From positions 1,061,501-1,125,500 of the forward strand of contig NZ_CP152407.1 of the NCBI RefSeq assembly GCF_038958875.1: 64,000 bases of DNA, read 5' to 3'. Origin of the DNA: Acidovorax sp. FHTAMBA. Lineage in GTDB: Bacteria > Pseudomonadota > Gammaproteobacteria > Burkholderiales > Burkholderiaceae_C. Position numbers and translations under genes: made by a program. Of this stretch, positions 8,463 to 17,503 are shown in pieces. Under the pieces are notes generated by a model, which made no database searches, had not been told where the DNA came from, and worked only from the letters and a program-made list of their open reading frames with translations. Each line of letters opens with the position of its first letter. Position 1 is the first letter of the stretch.

Positions 8463-9425
8463 TCAGTCGGCCTTGATGCCGGCGGCCTTGATGGTCTTGG
8501 CCCAGTAGGCGGTTTCTGTCTTGACCAGATCGCCCAGCGCCTCGGGTGGCAGGTAGCGCAGTTCGATCCCGGCGGCGTCGGCGCGCTGGCGGGTTTCTGG
8601 CAGCTCCAGCGCCTTTTTCACGTCCGCAGTCAGTTTGGCAATCACGGCCGGTGGTGTGGCGGCGGGGGCAAACAGGCCCACCCAGGCCTCCAGCTTGAAG
8701 TCCGGCATACCGGCCTCGGCCACCGTGGGCACGTTGGGCAGGCCGGGGTGGCGCTTGGCGCTGGTCACGGCAAAGGCCTTGAGCTTGCCGTTCAGCACAT
8801 GCTGCATCACGGAGGGCGGCGTGGTGATGAACACCTGCACCTGCCCTGCCAGCACATCCCCCACGGCCGGGCCGGAGCCGCGGTAGGGGATATGGGTCAT
8901 GAAGGTGCTGCTTTGCTGCTTGAAGATCTCGGTGCCGATGTGCGAGAGCGAGCCGTTGCCCTGAGATGCGTAGTTGACCTTGCCGGGGTTGGCCTTGAGA
9001 TGGGCAATGAACTCCTTGAGGTTGTTGCCCGGCACCGAGGGGTGCGCAGCAATCACGTTGGTGGCCACGGTGAGCAGTGCCACCGGGGCAAAGTCCTTGG
9101 CCTCCCAGGGCAGGGTGGGCGACAGCGCCGGGTTGCCCACATGGTAGGCCGAGTACGAGATGAGCAGGTTGTAGCCGTCGGCCTTGGCCCGGGCCACAGC
9201 ACCATAGGCCACGTTGCCGCTGCCCCCGGCCTTGTTGTCGATCACCACGGGTTGTCCCAGGATGCGTGCGAGCGGTTCGTTCAGCAGCCGCGCCGAGGTG
9301 TCCACCACGCCGCCTGGCGGGTTGGGCACGGTGAGCGTGATGGCCTTGCTGGGATAGTTGTCCTGTGCATGGGCCAGTCCGCATAACGCGAGGGTGGCCG
9401 CCAGCACGCCGTGTGCGATCTTCAT
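8463..9425 (-). CDS. Bug/TctC-family periplasmic solute-binding protein
   Basis: A 320-residue secreted protein. Residues 1-21 are a signal peptide (basic MKIAHG, hydrophobic core, AHA-Q). The mature part has the Bug family marks: YPSKAITLTVPNPPGGVVD, IDNKAGGSGNVA, YRGSGPAVGDVLAGQVQ and VPTVAEAG. Such proteins bind carboxylates for tripartite tricarboxylate transporters or act as orphan sensors. No TctA/TctB genes are beside it. It is first in a minus-strand pair with the isomerase-like gene and divergent from a LysR regulator, so the ligand may be the isomerase substrate. The ATG at 9425 starts the signal peptide. Confidence 0.9.
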   Translation of the reverse strand: MKIAHGVLAATLALCGLAHAQDNYPSKAITLTVPNPPGGVVDTSARLLNEPLARILGQPVVIDNKAGGSGNVAYGAVARAKADGYNLLISYSAYHVGNPALSPTLPWEAKDFAPVALLTVATNVIAAHPSVPGNNLKEFIAHLKANPGKVNYASQGNGSLSHIGTEIFKQQSSTFMTHIPYRGSGPAVGDVLAGQVQVFITTPPSVMQHVLNGKLKAFAVTSAKRHPGLPNVPTVAEAGMPDFKLEAWVGLFAPAATPPAVIAKLTADVKKALELPETRQRADAAGIELRYLPPEALGDLVKTETAYWAKTIKAAGIKAD

Positions 9426-9485
9426 GGTTTGTCTCCGCCAAGTGTTGGTAGTGGTGCCATTCTGGAAACAAGTGAACCAATAGTC

Positions 9486-9495
9486 CAATATATTG
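9486..9495. promoter_or_regulatory. Palindrome in the LysR/Bug divergent region
   Basis: Perfect 10-bp palindrome CAATATATTG, set in CCAATATATTGTTGG, the only AT-rich stretch of the 176-bp divergent region. It is a plausible operator or overlapping -10 region for the LysR protein; LysR regulators normally bind T-N11-A dyads between divergent promoters. Confidence 0.4.
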
Positions 9496-9601
9496 TTGGT
9501 CTTGATTGATATCTTGCAGGTATTGATGCCAAGACGGGCCGCGGCGCCGCACCCGGCCCTTCGCCGTCTGAATTTTTCCCTGCCGCAAGGACTGCCGCCC
9601 C

Positions 9602-10486
9602 ATGGAACTGCGTCATCTGCGTTACTTCATTGCCCTGGCCGAAGAGCTGAGCTTCACGCGAGCTGCACGGCGCCTGCATGTGTCGCAGCCCCCGCTGAGC
9701 CTGCAGATCGCCCAGCTGGAAGCGGAGCTGGGCGTGCAGCTGTTTGTGCGCACCAGCCGCCGGGTGGAGCTCACGCTGGCGGGCCAGTCCTATCTGGCGG
9801 ACGCGCGGGCCGTGCTGGAGCGGCTGGATGCGGCGCGCCTGCGGGTGTCGGCCATTGGCCAGGGGCAGGCGGGGCGCATCGAGGTGGGGTTGTCGGGCTC
9901 GCATTTTCTCGGGCCGTTTCCCCAGGCGCTGGCGCGCTACCGGCAGCACTATCCGGGCGTGGATGTGGTGCTGCACGAAATGCAGCCTTCGCTGCAGCCT
10001 GGCGCCCTGCGCGACAAGCGCATTGATGTGGGTATCGCCCGCACACCGGTCAACGACGACCAGTTGGCAAGCACCTTGCTGTGGCCCGACCCGGTGGTGG
10101 CCGCCTTGCCGCCCGACCACGCGCTGGCCAAGCGCAAGGTGCTGGCGCTGCGGGATTTGCGCAGCGAGCGCTTTGTGATGCTGCGCCGGGATTCATCCGC
10201 CCACGCCGAGTACATGGTGCAGTGCTGTGTGCAGGCCGGTTTTGCGCCCCGGGTGGCCCAGACCACGGTGGAGCTCGCGGCCGTGTTGAGCCTGGTGGCC
10301 GCTGGGCTGGGGGTGGCGCTGGTTCCGCTCTCGATGGGCGTGCTGTTTGGCAACCGCGTGGTGCTCAAGGCCCTGGGTGCCAAGGCGCCCAGGGCCGATG
10401 TGCATGCCGTGCAGCGGCGCGACGACGCCCTGGGTGTGGTGCCCGCGTTTGTCCGGGTCATGGCGACGGTGTCGCCGCCCGCCTGA
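9602..10486 (+). CDS. LysR-family transcriptional regulator
   Basis: A 294-residue regulator. Residues 1-60 are the winged helix-turn-helix (MELRHLRYFIALAEELSFTR with AARRLHVSQPPLSLQIAQLE); residues about 90-290 are the effector-binding domain (GRIEVGLSGSH, DVGIARTPV, LVAAGLGVALVPLS). It is divergent from the Bug/isomerase pair and probably controls it in response to the substrate or an intermediate. The ATG at 9602 starts the universally conserved MELRHLRYF. Confidence 0.92.
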   Translation: MELRHLRYFIALAEELSFTRAARRLHVSQPPLSLQIAQLEAELGVQLFVRTSRRVELTLAGQSYLADARAVLERLDAARLRVSAIGQGQAGRIEVGLSGSHFLGPFPQALARYRQHYPGVDVVLHEMQPSLQPGALRDKRIDVGIARTPVNDDQLASTLLWPDPVVAALPPDHALAKRKVLALRDLRSERFVMLRRDSSAHAEYMVQCCVQAGFAPRVAQTTVELAAVLSLVAAGLGVALVPLSMGVLFGNRVVLKALGAKAPRADVHAVQRRDDALGVVPAFVRVMATVSPPA

Positions 10487-10510
10487 CATCGGCGAAAGAC
10501 TGCGAGCCTC

Positions 10511-11215
10511 TCAGTCCCGCGCCGGGATGGCGAGGCCCCGCGCCACGGGCGGGCGTGCCACGAAGGCATCGAGCACGCGCTGCACTTGCGTGAACTGGCC
10601 AAACTCCACCAGGTCGCCCGCGCCGTAAAAGCCGATGAGGTTGCGCACCCACGGCAGGATGGCGATGTCTGCGATGGTGTACTGGTCGCCCATCACCCAC
10701 TGGCGGCCCGCCAGGCGCTGGTTCAGCACGGCCAGCAGGCGGCTGGATTCGGCCACGTAGCGGTCGCGCGGGCGTTTGTCTTCATAGTCCTTGCCCGCAA
10801 ATTTGTGAAAGAACCCGAGCTGGCCGAACATCGGGCCCAGGCCGCCCATCTGCCACATCACCCACTGGATGGTTTCGTAGCGCGCAGCGGCATCCTGGGG
10901 GATCAGCTGGCCGGTTTTATCGGCCAGGTACAGCACGATGGCGCCGGATTCGAACAGCGCCAGGGGCTGGCCGCCGGGGCCGTTCGGGTCGAGGATGGCG
11001 GGGATCTTGTTGTTGGGGTTGAGCGACAGGAACTCGGGCGACATCTGGTCGTTGGTGTCAAAGCTCACCAGGTGGGCCTCGTAGGGCAGGCCCAGCTCTT
11101 CGAGCGCAATCGACACCTTCACGCCGTTGGGCGTGGGCAGCGAGTACAGCTGAAGACGGTCGGGGTGCCGGGCGGGCCATTTGCGGGTGATGGCAAAGGT
11201 GGAAAGATCGGACAT
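10511..11215 (-). CDS. Glutathione S-transferase, Nu class (YfcG/YghU-like)
   Basis: A 234-residue cytoplasmic protein. The thioredoxin-like N-terminal half contains LYSLPTPNGVKVSIALEELG with the TPNG motif of Nu-class enzymes, NPNNKIPAI (cis-Pro) and LFESGAI; the helical C-terminal half contains QWVMWQMGGLGPMFGQ and YTIADIAILPW. Nu-class enzymes act on disulfides or organic peroxides using glutathione. The ATG at 11215 has a good ribosome site (AGGAGTCTTGA). The gene is convergent with the LysR gene and divergent from dapF. Confidence 0.9.
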   Translation of the reverse strand: MSDLSTFAITRKWPARHPDRLQLYSLPTPNGVKVSIALEELGLPYEAHLVSFDTNDQMSPEFLSLNPNNKIPAILDPNGPGGQPLALFESGAIVLYLADKTGQLIPQDAAARYETIQWVMWQMGGLGPMFGQLGFFHKFAGKDYEDKRPRDRYVAESSRLLAVLNQRLAGRQWVMGDQYTIADIAILPWVRNLIGFYGAGDLVEFGQFTQVQRVLDAFVARPPVARGLAIPARD

Positions 11216-11316
11216 TCAAGACTCCTGGCTGGTGGCGGCCTGTGTGGCGCGAAAGGGTGCAAGCCTATCGCGCCAAGGCAAGTGGCGCTGCCCGAGGTCA
11301 TTGGCGGCCCAGCGAC

Positions 11317-11322
11317 GATAAT
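11317..11322 (+). promoter_or_regulatory. Putative -10 box directly before dapF
   Basis: GATAAT followed by 7 bases (CCGGCGG) and then the dapF ATG, the same spacing as at the rnpB 5' end. Suggests a leaderless dapF transcript. The -35 region is poor. Confidence 0.45.
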
Positions 11323-11329
11323 CCGGCGG

Positions 11330-12211
11330 ATGCAGATTCGCTTCACCAAAATGCAGGGCGCGGGCAACGACTTTGTGGTGCTCGACGAAACCCGGGGCCG
11401 CCTGGGGCTGAGCACGGCCCAGTACCGCTTCCTGGCAGATCGCCACTTCGGTGTGGGCGCAGACCAGATCCTGACTGTCAGGCCTTCTCCTGCCGAGGGC
11501 ATCGACTTCGAATACGTGATCCACAACGCCGATGGCGGCGAGGTGGAGCAGTGCGGCAACGGCGCCCGCTGCTTTGCGCGCTTTGTGCACGACAAGGGCC
11601 TGTCTGCCAAGGACACCATCCGCGTGTTGACCCAAGGTGGCGTGATCGCCCCGCGCCTCACGCCCGACGGCCGCGTCACGGTGGACATGGGCCGGCCGCA
11701 GTTCGAGCCTGCCCAGGTGCCCTTTGATGCCACCGGCCTCACGCCCGTGGCGCAGGGTTCAGGGCAAAAATGGCCTCTGGCGCTTGATGGTAAAGCGCCA
11801 GTAGCTACTGTTTTGGTAGCGGTTGCGTCGATGGGCAACCCCCATGCCGTGCAGCTGGTGGACAACGTGGACACCGCGCCCGTGCAGGAAACCGGCCCCC
11901 TCATCGAACGCCATGCACGGTTTCCGCAGCGGGTGAATGCGGGCTTCCTGCAGATTGTGGACCGCGCCCACGTGCGTCTGCGCGTGTTCGAGCGGGGCAC
12001 GGGCGAAACCCTGGCCTGCGGCACCGGCGCCTGCGCCGCCGTGGTCAGCGGCATCCGCCTGGGCCTGCTCGACCCCGAGGTGCAGGTGGACACGCGCGGC
12101 GGCCGCCTCACCATTGCCTGGAGCGGTGCCGACACCGATTCCGTTTTCATGACCGGCCCTGCCACCACGGTGTTCGAAGGCCAGATCGATATTCCTGACA
12201 CCCTCCTATGA
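11330..12211 (+). CDS. dapF: Diaminopimelate epimerase
   Basis: A 293-residue cytoplasmic enzyme converting LL- to meso-diaminopimelate, for lysine synthesis and for the peptidoglycan residue added by MurE. Both catalytic cysteines are visible: C75 in EQCGNGARC and C230 in LACGTGACA; NAGFLQIVD and RVFERGTGET are also conserved. Residues about 146-164 are a repeat-encoded insertion between the two domains. The ATG at 11330 begins the conserved MQIRFTKMQGAGNDF and lies 7 bases past a GATAAT box with no ribosome site. The stop overlaps the DUF484 start by ATGA. Confidence 0.95.
   Translation: MQIRFTKMQGAGNDFVVLDETRGRLGLSTAQYRFLADRHFGVGADQILTVRPSPAEGIDFEYVIHNADGGEVEQCGNGARCFARFVHDKGLSAKDTIRVLTQGGVIAPRLTPDGRVTVDMGRPQFEPAQVPFDATGLTPVAQGSGQKWPLALDGKAPVATVLVAVASMGNPHAVQLVDNVDTAPVQETGPLIERHARFPQRVNAGFLQIVDRAHVRLRVFERGTGETLACGTGACAAVVSGIRLGLLDPEVQVDTRGGRLTIAWSGADTDSVFMTGPATTVFEGQIDIPDTLL
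11764..11820. repeat. Type A interspersed element, copy 3 (inside dapF)
   Basis: AAAAATGGCCTCTGGCGCTT, GATGG loop, AAAGCGCCAGTAGCTACTG, then TTTTGGTAGC. It is read in frame as QKWPLALDGKAPVATVLVA within DapF, in a linker before the conserved ASMGNPHAV. Confidence 0.85.
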
Positions 12212-12897
12212 CGTCCCACATCCCACCGATCACCGAAGACGACATCGCCCAGTTCCTCACCAACACGCCGGGCTTCTTCGAGCGCCATGCGGAGGTGCTG
12301 GCCAGCGTGCAGATCACCAGCCCGCACGGCGCGCGTGCCGTGAGCCTGCAGGAGCGCCAGGCCGAAATGCTGCGCGAGAAGATCAAGGGCCTGGAGCACC
12401 GCATCATGGAGATGGTGCGCAACAGCAGCGAAAACGCCGCCATTGCCCACAAGGTGCACCAGTGGACCGGTAGCCTGCTGCAGGTGCGCGACCCGTTCGA
12501 CCTGCCCCAGGCCGTGGTGGATGGTGTGCGCACCCTGTTCGACGTGCCCCAGGCGGCCGTGCGCGTGTGGGAGGTGGCTGCGCCGTACATCGACGCCGAC
12601 TTCACGCAGGGCGCCAGCGAAGACGCCCGTGCCTTTGCCTCGTCGCTGACCATGCCGTTCTGCGGGCCCAACCTGGGGTTCGAACCCGCCGCCTGGCTGG
12701 CCAACGAGGCCGGTGAGCCCGCCCAGTCACTGGCCCTGCTGCCGCTGCGCGAAGGCGCCATCGACAGCGCCACGCCTGCGTTTGGCCTGCTGGTGCTGGG
12801 TTCGCAAGACCCCCAGCGTTTTGACGCCACGATGGGGACGGACTTCCTGTCGCGCATGGCAGAGCTGGCCAGCGCTGCACTGCTGCGGCTGAAGTAG
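12208..12897 (+). CDS. DUF484 family protein (GAF-like)
   Basis: A 229-residue cytoplasmic protein: N-terminal helices (DDIAQFLTNTPGFFERHAEV), a coiled-coil segment (LQERQAEMLREKIKGLEHRI) and a GAF-like C-terminal half ending GTDFLSRMAELASAALLRL. The dapF-DUF484-xerC order is conserved in proteobacteria. The ATG overlaps the dapF stop (ATGA), so it is translationally coupled. The role is unknown. Confidence 0.9.
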   Translation: MTSHIPPITEDDIAQFLTNTPGFFERHAEVLASVQITSPHGARAVSLQERQAEMLREKIKGLEHRIMEMVRNSSENAAIAHKVHQWTGSLLQVRDPFDLPQAVVDGVRTLFDVPQAAVRVWEVAAPYIDADFTQGASEDARAFASSLTMPFCGPNLGFEPAAWLANEAGEPAQSLALLPLREGAIDSATPAFGLLVLGSQDPQRFDATMGTDFLSRMAELASAALLRLK

Positions 12898-12942
12898 CCC
12901 GCGCGCCACCACAGCCCCAGCGGCGTCTCAGCCACGGCCCCA

Positions 12943-13911
12943 ATGCCTGATACGCCCACCCCGCTCGACCCCCATGTCCAGCGCTACCTGGAGCACGTGC
13001 GCGTCGAAAAGCGGCTGGCCGCACGCACGCTCACGCTCTACACCCTGGACCTTGAAAAGCTGGCGCAGTTTGCGGCCGGTGTGCACGTGCCGCTACTGCA
13101 GTTGCAGACGGCACACATCCGCCGCTTCGTGGCGCAGATGCACAGCAGCGGGCGCAGCGGGCGGGGCATTGCGCTCATCCTTTCGGGCTGGCGCGGGTTT
13201 TTCATCTGGGCGGGCCGGCAGGGGCTGATTCCGCACAACCCGGTGCAGGACGTGCGCGCCCCCAGGGCGCCCAAGCCCTTGCCCAAGGCGCTGGGCGTGG
13301 ACGATGCCGTGCGGCTTGCAGAATTCGACAACACCGGCGCCGACCCCTGGCTGGAAGCGCGCGATGCGGCCATGGTGGAGCTGCTCTACGGCTGCGGCCT
13401 GCGCGTAGGCGAGCTGGCGGGGCTCGACGCCATCCCCAACGCCGACACCCAGCGCCAGGGCCGTGGCTGGGTCGATCTGCAAGCGGGTGAGGCCCATGTG
13501 TTCGGCAAGGGCAGCAAGCGCCGCAGCGTGCCCGTGGGCCGCGCGGCCACCGCAGCGCTGCAGGCCTGGCTGCAGCTGCGAGCCACCCCCTTCGGCGGTG
13601 AAGGATCAGCGCGGCTTGACACGGCACTGTTCGTCGGCCAGCGCGGCAAGCGGCTGACTGCGCAGTCGATCTGGCTGCGTCTGCGCCAGCGCAGCCAGCA
13701 GGCGGGGCTGACCACGCCGGTGCACCCGCACATGCTGCGCCACTCGTTTGCCAGCCACCTCCTGCAAAGCAGTGGCGACCTGCGCGCGGTGCAGGAGCTG
13801 CTGGGCCACGCCAACATCACCACCACGCAGGTCTACACGCGGCTTGATTTTCAGCACCTGGCCAAGGTGTATGACGCGGCGCATCCGCGTGCAAAACGTA
13901 AGCCCCCTTAA
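12943..13911 (+). CDS. xerC: Tyrosine recombinase XerC
   Basis: A 322-residue site-specific recombinase that with XerD resolves chromosome dimers at dif. Residues about 10-95 are the SAM-like DNA-binding domain (RYLEHVRVEKRLAARTL). The catalytic residues are all present: R154 (CGLRVGE), K192 (GKGSKRR), H263 and R266 (HMLRHSFA), H289 (LLGHANI) and nucleophile Y298 (TQVYTRLDF). It follows dapF-DUF484 as in Escherichia coli. The ribosome site before 12943 is weak. The last codons run into a type B repeat. Confidence 0.94.
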   Translation: MPDTPTPLDPHVQRYLEHVRVEKRLAARTLTLYTLDLEKLAQFAAGVHVPLLQLQTAHIRRFVAQMHSSGRSGRGIALILSGWRGFFIWAGRQGLIPHNPVQDVRAPRAPKPLPKALGVDDAVRLAEFDNTGADPWLEARDAAMVELLYGCGLRVGELAGLDAIPNADTQRQGRGWVDLQAGEAHVFGKGSKRRSVPVGRAATAALQAWLQLRATPFGGEGSARLDTALFVGQRGKRLTAQSIWLRLRQRSQQAGLTTPVHPHMLRHSFASHLLQSSGDLRAVQELLGHANITTTQVYTRLDFQHLAKVYDAAHPRAKRKPP

Positions 13912-13985
13912 ACGGCTGCGCCGCTTTCCCCAGGGGGACGCACCCACCCGATGGCCCAGCGAAGCCGGCTCCATGGGTGCACTTG
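13901..13985. repeat. Type B GC-rich interspersed element, copy 1
   Basis: AGCCCCCTTAAACGGCTGCG, CCGCTTTCCCCAGGGGGACG: GC-rich inverted repeats shared with sites near 30.5, 55.5 and 56.5 kb. It covers the xerC 3' end and most of the gap before the methyltransferase gene. Confidence 0.6.
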
Positions 13986-14021
13986 CGCGGGGCGTGCGAG
14001 GTGACGGGGCAGCGGCCGCGC

Positions 14022-14027
14022 GACAAT
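14022..14027 (+). promoter_or_regulatory. Putative -10 box directly before the RlmI-like gene
   Basis: GACAAT followed by 7 bases (CGGGCCC) and then ATG at 14035. There is no ribosome site, so a leaderless transcript is likely if this box is used. Confidence 0.4.
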
Positions 14028-14034
14028 CGGGCCC

Positions 14035-15270
<1,236 letters not shown>

Positions 15271-15394
15271 ACCCGCCGGCTCCGGCAAGGGCTTGACAGC
15301 CTCGGTACACTGAAAAAGTTGCCCCCGCGAGGGGCACCGCGTTGTGCGGCACCGGCCGCAGCGCACGTATTTGATCCCCTTGAAAGACAGATCT

Positions 15395-16456
15395 ATGGCA
15401 CTGATTCCCGTCACCATCCTCACCGGCTTCCTGGGCTCGGGCAAGACCACGCTGCTCAAGCGCCTGCTCACCGAAGCCCACGGCCAGAAGATCGCCGTGA
15501 TTGAGAACGAGTTCGGCGAAGAGAACATCGACAACGACATCCTCGTGACCGAGTCCAAGGAGCAGATCGTGCAGATGAGCAACGGCTGCATCTGCTGCAC
15601 CATCCGCGAAGACCTGCGCGAAACCCTGCAGCTGCTGGCCGCCAAGCGCCGCAAGAACCTGCTCGACTTCGACCGCATCGTCATCGAGACCACCGGTGTG
15701 GCCGACCCGGGCCCCGTGGCACAGACCTTCTTCATGGACGAAGAGATCGCCGAAACCTACCTGATCGACTCGATCATCACGCTGGTGGACGCCAAACATG
15801 CGCCCCAGCAGCTCAACGACCGCCAGGAGGCGCGCCGCCAGGTGGGGTTTGCGGACCAGATCTTCCTGTCCAAGACCGACCTGGTGTCCAAGGACGAGAC
15901 CGAGGCGCTGATCCATCGCCTCAAGCACATGAACCCGCGCGCGCCCATCAAGGCCGTGCATTTTGGCGAGGTGCCGCTCAAGGAGGTGCTGGACCTGCGC
16001 GGCTTCAACCTCAATGCCAAGCTGGATATCGACCCGGATTTCCTGAAGGAAGAAGGGAGCGGGCATGACCACCACGACCATGACCACGAACATGGCGAGC
16101 ACTGCAGCCACCCCTCGCACCAGCATGAGCACGGCCATGGCCACCACCATCACCACGATGATGATGTGAAGAGCTTTGTGTACCGCTCGGACCGCCCGTT
16201 CGACCCCGCCAAGCTTGAAGACTTCCTGGGCGCCATCGTCAACATCTACGGCCCGCGCATGCTGCGCTACAAGGGCGTGTTGAACATGAAAGGCACCGAT
16301 CGCAAGGTGATCTTCCAGGGCGTGCACCAGCTCATGGGCAGCGACCTGGGGCCGCAGTGGGCCGAAGGCGAGCAGCGCACCAGTAAGATGGTCTTCATTG
16401 GCATCGATCTGCCCAAGGACATCTTCCTGCAGGGGCTGGAGCAAAGCCTTGTGTGA
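15395..16456 (+). CDS. CobW/COG0523-family metal-chaperone GTPase
   Basis: A 353-residue G3E GTPase. Walker A is GFLGSGKTT (11-19); the metal-binding CxCC is SNGCICCT with C65, C67, C68; ETTGVADPGPVAQ (switch/Walker B region) and SKTD (guanine specificity) follow. Residues about 225-260 are very His- and Asp-rich, typical of zinc or cobalt carriers. The C-terminal CobW_C domain begins near 265 (VKSFVYRSDRPFDPAKLEDF). It is followed by dksA lacking the zinc-finger cysteines, a pairing that elsewhere points to zinc-limitation biology. Metal not proven; no Zur box was recognised. Confidence 0.9.
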   Translation: MALIPVTILTGFLGSGKTTLLKRLLTEAHGQKIAVIENEFGEENIDNDILVTESKEQIVQMSNGCICCTIREDLRETLQLLAAKRRKNLLDFDRIVIETTGVADPGPVAQTFFMDEEIAETYLIDSIITLVDAKHAPQQLNDRQEARRQVGFADQIFLSKTDLVSKDETEALIHRLKHMNPRAPIKAVHFGEVPLKEVLDLRGFNLNAKLDIDPDFLKEEGSGHDHHDHDHEHGEHCSHPSHQHEHGHGHHHHHDDDVKSFVYRSDRPFDPAKLEDFLGAIVNIYGPRMLRYKGVLNMKGTDRKVIFQGVHQLMGSDLGPQWAEGEQRTSKMVFIGIDLPKDIFLQGLEQSLV

Positions 16457-16637
16457 TGCCCTTTGGCACTGCCCGGGGCATGTGCCTTCTGACCGGGTTT
16501 GTGTTGTATCTGCAACGTTTCCGTTTGCGTCAGTCCAGGTCGATACAATCGCGCCCCGGTAAAAGCACCGAAGGCTTGCCACCCGCCCCTGGCTGCAATG
16601 CAGCCGGGGCCTGCCCGTATTGCGAGGAGACCAGGAA

Positions 16638-17456
16638 GTGAAAGCCGACACCAGCAAATCCAAGGGGACCGCCAAGGCGACCCCTGCCGTGGCAAAAAAG
16701 GGCGCCGCTGCTGCACCGGCTCCCAAGGCTGTTGCAAAGGCCCCCGCCAAGCCCGCCGCCAAGACCCCTGCCGTGCCCAAGGCCGCAGCCGCAGTGAGTG
16801 CGCCGGTGTCTGCACCGGCTCCAGCGCCTGCGTTGCAGGCCGGTTCGCAGGTACCCGTGCGCACAACCCGGCCTTCTTCCCGATTGGCCCAATTGACCGT
16901 ACCATCCATGGCACAAACAGTGGCCTCGACCGCTGCCAAAGCCAGTTATCTACACACCATGCCCACGACCGCGCAAGCGCAGCCCACGTACACGGCTGCC
17001 AAAAAAGACCCCAAGCTGGCGAACAACTGGAAAACCAAGTCCGCCGCCGAGCTGACCGACGCCGAAGTCATGGCCATGCCTGATGGCGAGTACATGAACG
17101 AAAAGCAGTTGGCGTTTTTCCGCCTCAAGCTCGTAGAGCTCAAGCAGGACATCCACAACAGCGCCGGTGAAACCACCGAACACCTTCGCGAAGACACCGT
17201 GGTGGTGCCCGACCCGGCCGATCGCGCCACCATCGAAGAAGAACACGCGCTGGAGCTGCGCACCCGCGACCGCGAGCGCAAGCTGCTCAAGAAGATCGAG
17301 CAATCCATCGCCCGCATCGACGCCGGTGATTACGGCTATTGCGACGAAACCGGCGAGCCCATTGGCGTGGGCCGCCTGATCGCACGCCCCACCGCCACGC
17401 TGTCGCTCGAAGCGCAGCAACGCCGCGAACTCAAGCAAAAGATGTTTGGGGATTGA
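16638..17456 (+). CDS. dksA: RNA polymerase-binding regulator DksA, zinc-finger cysteines mostly missing, long N-terminal extension
   Basis: A 272-residue protein; E. coli DksA has 151. The last ~145 residues are the DksA core: a coiled coil with tip acidic residues D192 and D195 (VVPDPADRA), then DYGYCDETGEPIGVGRLIARPTA. Of the four zinc cysteines only the first remains (C235); the others are Thr, Ser and Ala. Residues 1-120 are Ala/Lys/Pro-rich low complexity, resembling histone-H1-like tails. GTG at 16638 was chosen for its GAGGAG site; an ATG at 16908 is an alternative giving a 182-residue protein. DksA works with ppGpp to redirect transcription. Confidence 0.88.
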   Translation: MKADTSKSKGTAKATPAVAKKGAAAAPAPKAVAKAPAKPAAKTPAVPKAAAAVSAPVSAPAPAPALQAGSQVPVRTTRPSSRLAQLTVPSMAQTVASTAAKASYLHTMPTTAQAQPTYTAAKKDPKLANNWKTKSAAELTDAEVMAMPDGEYMNEKQLAFFRLKLVELKQDIHNSAGETTEHLREDTVVVPDPADRATIEEEHALELRTRDRERKLLKKIEQSIARIDAGDYGYCDETGEPIGVGRLIARPTATLSLEAQQRRELKQKMFGD

Positions 17457-17503
17457 GCAGGCAGCGGCCTGTCGATCAACGCGCGCACTCTGTACCCTGA
17501 GCC

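Noticed and set aside
16525..16549. TTGCGT and TACAAT as the dksA promoter
   Set aside because: The spacer is only 13 bases, too short for a standard promoter. TACAAT alone may be a -10 box but this is not convincing.
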